Positions 46,025 to 54,776 of a stretch of DNA of 64,000 bases are shown piece by piece (within the stretch, counting starts at the first letter, position 1; every line of letters begins with the position of its first letter). The notes below the pieces were generated by a model, which saw only the letters and a program-made list of their open reading frames with translations, was not told the origin of the DNA and did no database searches. Origin of the DNA: Babylonia areolata (lineage: Eukaryota > Mollusca > Gastropoda > Neogastropoda > Buccinidae); the NCBI RefSeq assembly GCF_041734735.1, contig NC_134880.1:32159330-32223329 (forward strand). Direction: 5' to 3'. The translations under genes were made by a program, and so were the position numbers.

Positions 46025-47299
46025 ACACTCACTCACTCACTCACACACACCACGCGCACGCGCGCATACATAGTTCTCACGAATTTAAAAGGTGGAATAA
46101 AAGTCTTCTGAGCTCTGGATTTTACTTCAAAAGTTATGTAGCGTCATCCTGATAGCAGCAGCTCAATTTTCTAATATGGGTGTCGTCAGCTGCTCAATCT
46201 GCCTGTATTTCTGAACCACTCACTCGCCTCGCATACAAATCTTGCATACTGGCGTGTATCACTCCCCCAACGTTCTTGCACAGTCAAGACATCATTCAAT
46301 ACTCGCTTACTTCTCACCCCCAAACTTCATACCAGCACATAAATGAAACTGTCAGCACAGACTAAGTACAATAACGATGGTAGCTCAGGAGAATCTAGGA
46401 ATTACACGAGTATTTCTTAACTTCTGCAAACAAGTTATTCTTCATTGATATTTCTAATAAATACAATCAACATTCGTTTCAAAAATCATATTTTTGTCTT
46501 TGTCTTCTATATGTGCTTCTTTGCTTACCAGATGTTAAATTCATACTGACGCATCGAGATTCCGTTCAGCTCCCGCTCTTTCTCTCGACTGGAGAAAGTG
46601 TGGGAGGCGCTCACATGCTTTCCTACACTGTGTGAGGAAGCATGGGAAGTCCCCCTTGTTTTTATCAAAAACATTTTATCAGGGTTTCTTCTTTTTCCCG
46701 CAACACAAATATTTGAGAAAAAACGAGAGAGGGACAACAACGACGATATGGTAATTACGGTGACGTTAGTGAAGACTGTGATGGCACAGTATCAGTTTAA
46801 AATTGTGTGTGTGTGTGTGTGTGTGTGAACCCGCGTGCCTGTGTGGGTTTCCTTTTGTCTGTTTGCTTGGTTGGTTGGTTGATTTGTTTTTCTTTGGCTC
46901 TCTTATCAAAATGATAGCCTATTTTCATGTTCTCATGGTCTTCTCTCAAACTGAGAAGTTATTTTCAGTGCAACATTGATTGCGAAATGATAGTAACAAA
47001 CAGATGAACATGTGATCAAGCGTGAGATTTAGGAACAATCTAAATTTGTATATGCTACAGAAAAGGCTGCTTCCCAAAAAACATCAAAACTTTATTAATT
47101 TTGGTCCCGTTTTCACGCTCCATATGCGAGGGTAAAGCATTGTGAAACATCTTTTTCTGTCATATTTATGAAGAAAGTTGAATCATTTTGATTTTATTCC
47201 AAACATCCCTCGGGAAAGATTCGGGTCAATTCTTGTTATTTATTTTTGCCATCCTTTTGCTATTCATTTCGATGTTGGAGGAGGATGATGATGATGATG

Positions 47300-47345
<46 letters not shown>

Positions 47346-49545
47346 ACGCGCGTGTGACAGATAGATGGATAGTGAGTGAGTGAGTGAGTATCGAATGCTC
47401 TCACGAGGACAGTGTGTGTGTGTGTGTGTGTTTCCGGCCGTCTGTCTGTCAGTATGCGCAGTGCTTTTTACATAAATCTTACATCGAGATGCATCTTGCG
47501 ACTTCCTTCTCATCCACGCTAAGGAATTCGGTCTCTGGCCTTGGCTGAATCAACCATGGACATTGTCACTAACTTTCTCGTATACTGTGTTGAGTCAATA
47601 CTTCGATGATTTAAACAAGTATAATTCCATAATTAAGGGACACACCCATTTCACTTTGTTCATTTACACAAATATGATCGGAACTGGTCAGTGTACTAAT
47701 CTGTTTCTTCTTCTTTTTCTGCATTCGTGGGCTGCAACTCCCACATTCACTCGAATCTACACGAGTGGGCTTTCGCGTGTATGACCGTTTTCACTACGCC
47801 ATGTAGGCAGCCATACTCCGCTTTCGCTGGCTATCTGTTTCGAAGTGTAGACATGTGTATCGCATATCGCCAGATGACATATTTCCACAGCACTCTGTTG
47901 CCCTCTTTCCAGGCGCATGTCATTCGTTGAGTCATAAAAGTGGGAACCCCTTCCCACTTTTAAACTCTACGCATTCACCGGAAAAAAGTGGAGTTTTTAA
48001 ACTGTGTGTTGATGGGCCAATGGTTATCGATGGACCAATCTTAAATTGACTGATTGCAGGTGATTGATAGATTAAGCGACTGTGTATGTTTGTGTTTCAG
48101 ATTTTTGCCTGGAGTGGTGTGGTGCTTGGACGTGAGTTTTTATTGTTTGTTTGCTTGCTCTTAATCTTTTTAAATACATTTTATTTCTTATCCAGTGTGA
48201 GTGAGTGAGAGAGAGAGAGAGGGGGGGGGGGATCTGTAGGAGGCGGAATTTTAATATATATATATATATATATATACACTACTCCAAGAAAGTTAAGGGC
48301 CACCAAGACAGTTCAGATTATCTTTTTTAGAAAGAAGGAAGACTTTTCATGTCAATTCAAGATCGGATCATTGCACAGTCAACATTTACACGTATTGACT
48401 NNNNNNNNNNNNNNNNNNNNNNNNNNNNNNNNNNNNNNNNNNNNNNNNNNNNNNNNNNNNNNNNNNNNNNNNNNNNNNNNNNNNNNNNNNNNNNNNNNNN
48501 TGTATCACTCCCCCAACGTTCTTGCACAGTCAAGACATCATTCAATACTCGCTTACTTCTCACCCCCAAACTTCATACCAGCACATAAATGAAACTGTCA
48601 GCACAGACTAAGTACAATAACGATGGTAGCTCAGGAGAATCTAGGAATTACACGAGTATTTCTTAACTTCTGCAAACAAGTTATTCTTCATTGATATTTC
48701 TAATAAATACAATCAACATTCGTTTCAAAAATCATATTTTTGTCTTTGTCTTCTATATGTGCTTCTTTGCTTACCAGATGTTAAATTCATACTGACGCAT
48801 CGAGATTCCGTTCAGCTCCCGCTCTTTCTCTCGACTGGAGAAAGTGTGGGAGGCGCTCACATGCTTTCCTACACTGTGTGAGGAAGCATGGGAAGTCCCC
48901 CTTGTTTTTATCAAAAACATTTTATCAGGGTTTCTTCTTTTTCCCGCAACACAAATATTTGAGAAAAAACGAGAGAGGGACAACAACGACGATATGGTAA
49001 TTACGGTGACGTTAGTGAAGACTGTGATGGCACAGTATCAGTTTAAAATTGTGTGTGTGTGTGTGTGTGTGTGAACCCGCGTGCCTGTGTGGGTTTCCTT
49101 TTGTCTGTTTGCTTGGTTGGTTGGTTGATTTGTTTTTCTTTGGCTCTCTTATCAAAATGATAGCCTATTTTCATGTTCTCATGGTCTTCTCTCAAACTGA
49201 GAAGTTATTTTCAGTGCAACATTGATTGCGAAATGATAGTAACAAACAGATGAACATGTGATCAAGCGTGAGATTTAGGAACAATCTAAATTTGTATATG
49301 CTACAGAAAAGGCTGCTTCCCAAAAAACATCAAAACTTTATTAATTTTGGTCCCGTTTTCACGCTCCATATGCGAGGGTAAAGCATTGTGAAACATCTTT
49401 TTCTGTCATATTTATGAAGAAAGTTGAATCATTTTGATTTTATTCCAAACATCCCTCGGGAAAGATTCGGGTCAATTCTTGTTATTTATTTTTGCCATCC
49501 TTTTGCTATTCATTTCGATGTTGGAGGAGGATGATGATGATGATG

Positions 49546-49597
<52 letters not shown>

Positions 49598-52068
49598 ACG
49601 CGCGTGTGACAGATAGATGGATAGTGAGTGAGTGAGTGAGTATCGAATGCTCTCACGAGGACAGTGTGTGTGTGTGTGTGTGTGTTTCCGGCCGTCTGTC
49701 TGTCAGTATGCGCAGTGCTTTTTACATAAATCTTACATCGAGATGCATCTTGCGACTTCCTTCTCATCCACGCTAAGGAATTCGGTCTCTGGCCTTGGCT
49801 GAATCAACCATGGACATTGTCACTAACTTTCTCGTATACTGTGTTGAGTCAATACTTCGATGATTTAAACAAGTATAATTCCATAATTAAGGGACACACC
49901 CATTTCACTTTGTTCATTTACACAAATATGATCGGAACTGGTCAGTGTACTAATCTGTTTCTTCTTCTTTTTCTGCATTCGTGGGCTGCAACTCCCACAT
50001 TCACTCGAATCTACACGAGTGGGCTTTCGCGTGTATGACCGTTTTCACTACGCCATGTAGGCAGCCATACTCCGCTTTCGCTGGCTATCTGTTTCGAAGT
50101 GTAGACATGTGTATCGCATATCGCCAGATGACATATTTCCACAGCACTCTGTTGCCCTCTTTCCAGGCGCATGTCATTCGTTGAGTCATAAAAGTGGGAA
50201 CCCCTTCCCACTTTTAAACTCTACGCATTCACCGGAAAAAAGTGGAGTTTTTAAACTGTGTGTTGATGGGCCAATGGTTATCGATGGACCAATCTTAAAT
50301 TGACTGATTGCAGGTGATTGATAGATTAAGCGACTGTGTATGTTTGTGTTTCAGATTTTTGCCTGGAGTGGTGTGGTGCTTGGACGTGAGTTTTTATTGT
50401 TTGTTTGCTTGCTCTTAATCTTTTTAAATACATTTTATTTCTTATCCAGTGTGAGTGAGTGAGAGAGAGAGAGAGGGGGGGGGGGATCTGTAGGAGGCGG
50501 AATTTTAATATATATATATATATATATATATACACTACTCCAAGAAAGTTAAGGGCCACCAAGACAGTTCAGATTATCTTTTTTAGAAAGAAGGAAGACT
50601 TTTCATGTCAATTCAAGATCGGATCATTGCACAGTCAACATTTACACGTATTGACTCCGCGGGTAAACTCTATCCTGACCTTTGAGCTAAGGTGCGCAAA
50701 TGCTCTGGAAAGTTGTGTGGTTTGCACGATTTTTTTTGATTTTTTTTTATTTTATATATACCAAGAAAGGCAGTTTCCCAGCTTCAAAACTGTTGGTTCA
50801 TTTTCAGACTTGCAAGAGGCAGGAGCATAAGGTGTGTACTATGAACACATTTCAGATGAATAGGGTTAAATTTAGGTAGAATATCTGGGCTAAAATCTAG
50901 GTGAAACAACCATGTCAGCAAGAAGGCAACTTACAGCAGAAGACTGCGACAGAGCCCTGGTATAGCTGCAATACGGGATTTAAGGACGAGAAGTGGGCCG
51001 ACGTCTTGGAGTGGGCCACTCAGTAATTCAGCGGCTCGACGAGAGGTTCCGAACAACTGGATCCACCGAACGCCGTTCTGGCAGACCAAGAGCGACAGGC
51101 CCACGTGACGATCGTTTCATTGTTCTCTCAGCTCTGCGCGACATAACCAGAACTGCCAGTGACCTCAGGATGCGGCTCAGGCAGGCTACTAACATCAGCA
51201 TTAGCCAAGAGACTGTTCGCTCTCGCCTTGTTGAAGCAGGGTTGCGTTCCAGAAGGGCAGCTGTTAGAGTTCCACTGACTCAGGCACACAGACGAGCGTG
51301 TCTGGCCTGGAGCCGTCAACATATCGCTGGACGAGACAGCAGTGGGACAGCATACTGTTTACAGATGAGTATCGGTTCACCCTGGCCCACAAAAATGCCC
51401 GCGTTCGTGTTTGGAGACGCCCAGGTGAGCACTATGCAGATAGCTGTGTCCGTGAGCACAATCAGTATGGAGGCGGCTCTCAGATGGTGTGGGAAGGCAT
51501 CCACTTGAGAGGCAGAACTCCCCTACACCTTGTGCAAGGGACTCTTACTGGCGTGAAGTACAGAGACAGGATCGTTCAGCCACTTATCGAGCCTGCCCTC
51601 CAGGTCATGAGTCCTGGAGCCATCCTTACGGATGACAACGCCACTCTCCACGTTGCCAGGATGGCCAGGGACCACCTTCAGGAAAGGAACATCCAACGTC
51701 TTGAAAGGAACATCCAACGTCGTTCACCACACCTAAACCCCATCGAGCACTTGTGGGACCTGCTTGGACGAAGGGTGCGCCAGAATCACCCACCTGCTGC
51801 AGACTTTCATGACCTGTTTCGTTTTCTGCAGCAGGAGTGGGCTGCATTGCCTCAGAACATGATCAGAACACTTGTTCAGTCCGTGAGGCAGAGATGTGGA
51901 GATTGCCAGGCTGCAAATGGAGGACACACGCTACTAAATTGACATTTGTGAATCGAATGACTTTTTTAATATATTGTTTGTGACTTTTGTTTCGGGGCAG
52001 GTGTTGATTTCATGAATTTGCTACATTTTGTATGTTTTGTCTAATTTTCGTGACAGTTTTTCTTGGAG

Positions 52069-52134
<66 letters not shown>

Positions 52135-53559
52135 CCCGTAGTAATAAAACTTTATCCTTAATATATTTATACTAGGCTGTGTGATTTTTCCCCTTTTGTT
52201 TTTTTTTTTTCTCAAATACCATATGTGGTGTAGCGTAAATGTACCGTTCAGCACGCTTTGACACCTCCTTCATACTGAAACAAACTGAAACTTGGTCAGT
52301 CATGGACCCCATTCACAATTCTCCTTACAAGGAGGATGCTTCAATGTCCACCAGAATTTTTCATGAAATTACACTGCTATTTTATGCCATTTATCTTGCC
52401 CAAACGTGTTTTTAAAAAAATCCCAATAAAACTTTTACCTGTTCATTAGATTACAAAATAAGTTTTTAGACACGAACTTTACTGATTTTATGCACTATAG
52501 TTCGCCTCTTTGATTACAATACCACTCTACTGTTCTGAACAAATACGCTCGTATCTGTCAGCGTTCTTCTAACGGGCGAAAACGGATGCCATAGCAGTGA
52601 CATCGATGGTCAACTTGACAGCACTGTCAAGCAGAAATCAAAATTAACTGTTCACCACCACCCTTTTACATCAGTCCAACGAGTGAAATGACATACATTA
52701 ACAACGTTATTACAGACATTAAGATACACACAAGTAACATTACAAAGAACGTTTATAGAATGTCAGTATCACAAAAAATAAGTACTAAATAAATAAATGA
52801 AATAAATGATAATAAAAAAACGCCTCTTCAACTTAACTATGGCATACACACTGTTGCACCACCAGGTGTACTTTTGCCTTTTTCTGACACTTCACAGATT
52901 CAACCACTTTTCTCTAGCGCACTCTGTCCGGAACATTGGAATCGGTTACTGAAAGCTTATGTCAGAAATCCTCAGAAAACCAGACAACTTTCTATGAGTT
53001 GATTTCCCTTATCAACCAGACGGCTACGAAAACGGTGTCTTCCGTCCTTCAGTCACCAGTATGTACAGGTCTGTATGTCTGGCATTGTCCATTCTCGTTT
53101 GAAAACTGCTGTTGGCAAACCACTTTTCGAAAAAAAAAAGTCTGACAGAAAATCTCGCAGGAACGATCGACCAGTCATTACCCCCGAAAACGGAGTATGG
53201 CTGCCTACATGACGGGGTAAAAACGGTCATGCACGTAAAAAGCCTACTCGTGCACATGCGAGCGAACGTGGGAGTTGCACCCCACGAGCGAAGATGAAGA
53301 AGATCGACCAGTCTGAAGTATTTCTTTTTACTCTAAAATCCATGAAAAGGTTGTTCAGTCACACATGCAGTATGATAATAATGGTAATTCAATTTATAAA
53401 GCGCCTTTTCATGAAAAACATGCTGAATTGCGCTGTGCAATGTAAATACTGACGTATAAAACATGCATTTAAACACTGAAATGAAAAATAAAAACACAAC
53501 TTACATGCATATCCCTTTATAGTTAGCCAACCAAACACTCAAGCACTGATTTATGTGCG

Positions 53560-53630
<71 letters not shown>

Positions 53631-54742
53631 AATCACAATCACAATCACACTCATCATACATATCACAAAAAGCCTAACTAATGCAATTTCATGTCACAGC
53701 ACTTAGAAACCGTATCACAATACTTAAAACTATTCCCGATATCACAATAAACAAAAATCGCGTTACAATAACTGAAAATTCACTTCCAACTCTTAGCACC
53801 GACCACACACATCACAATACAATTTTTTTTTAAATCTACATTTTAAAATGCAAAATTTAAAAGCAGTCACACCCTCTCCCCTGCCCACAACACATCACCA
53901 AACACAAACAGGCACCTATTTGTATGCATTACGATATCTGAAGTGGGAATAGGCGCGTCTGTAAATTCTTTTAGAAAGTTGAAAAACACTGGGTTTTTCC
54001 AAGGGACAGAGGCAGGGAGTTCCAGGCTGTGGGGGAAAAGACAAAAAAAAAAAAAAAATTTGGTCAAAGACCTCAAGGGATAACCGTAGAAAGATGATAT
54101 AGAATATTATTATTATGAGCATTTACGACTAATCTTGAAAATAAGCCCTAGGTGTTTAGAAATAGAACAAATAGATGGAGAAGATCTGAAAGATTGGTGG
54201 CATATTGTTGACAGAGACAAACTACTTTGTATTGAATTCTGCTTTAATAGGAAGCCAGGAAAGTGGTTGCGTAGCGGTAACAATCTCTGTATTGCGCAAG
54301 ACTTCTTGGGTTCATTTGTAAATGATAACACGATTTCTGGAAAACAGCAATTCCCATAAAGCTATTCACCCAATCCCATAGCTTTCACCAGCATTTAATA
54401 AACAACAACAACAAAAACCATTAACACCCACACACCATCAAACAAAATCAACAAAAACAGAAGCCACAGACACACAAACACACAAACACACACACACACA
54501 CACACACTCACTAAAAAAAAACACGCTTACAAACTGACTTTAAAAATTAGTAGCATAAAAAAAGATCACACAGAGCAACAAAGCGTGGACAAAAATAATA
54601 AAAAATAAAATAAGAAAATGAGGAAGAGACTATCACATTTATACTAAAATACTGGTAAGAATTAATCTTAGAAAGTGACATTTACAGAGTGCAATGCTTT
54701 CAGAAGAAACTCATTGCGCACGCATGCATGCACCCACGCACA

Positions 54743-54776
<34 letters not shown>

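Larger units (their letters stand above)
46255..48400 (+). repeat. Left copy of a near-identical 2.15-kb block beside the assembly gap
   Basis: From TGTATCACTCCCCCAACG this block repeats at 48501-50656, with differences that I see only in microsatellite lengths. It contains repeat R1 (46663-46895), a GAT/TG microsatellite (47283-47342), a SINE 3' part (47705-47825), host exon 2 (48101-48131) and the first part of the Tc1 element. It stops at the gap. Confidence 0.95.

Noticed and set aside
48349-48592. Open frames across the N gap
   Set aside because: The gap bases are unknown, so the frame continuity is artificial.
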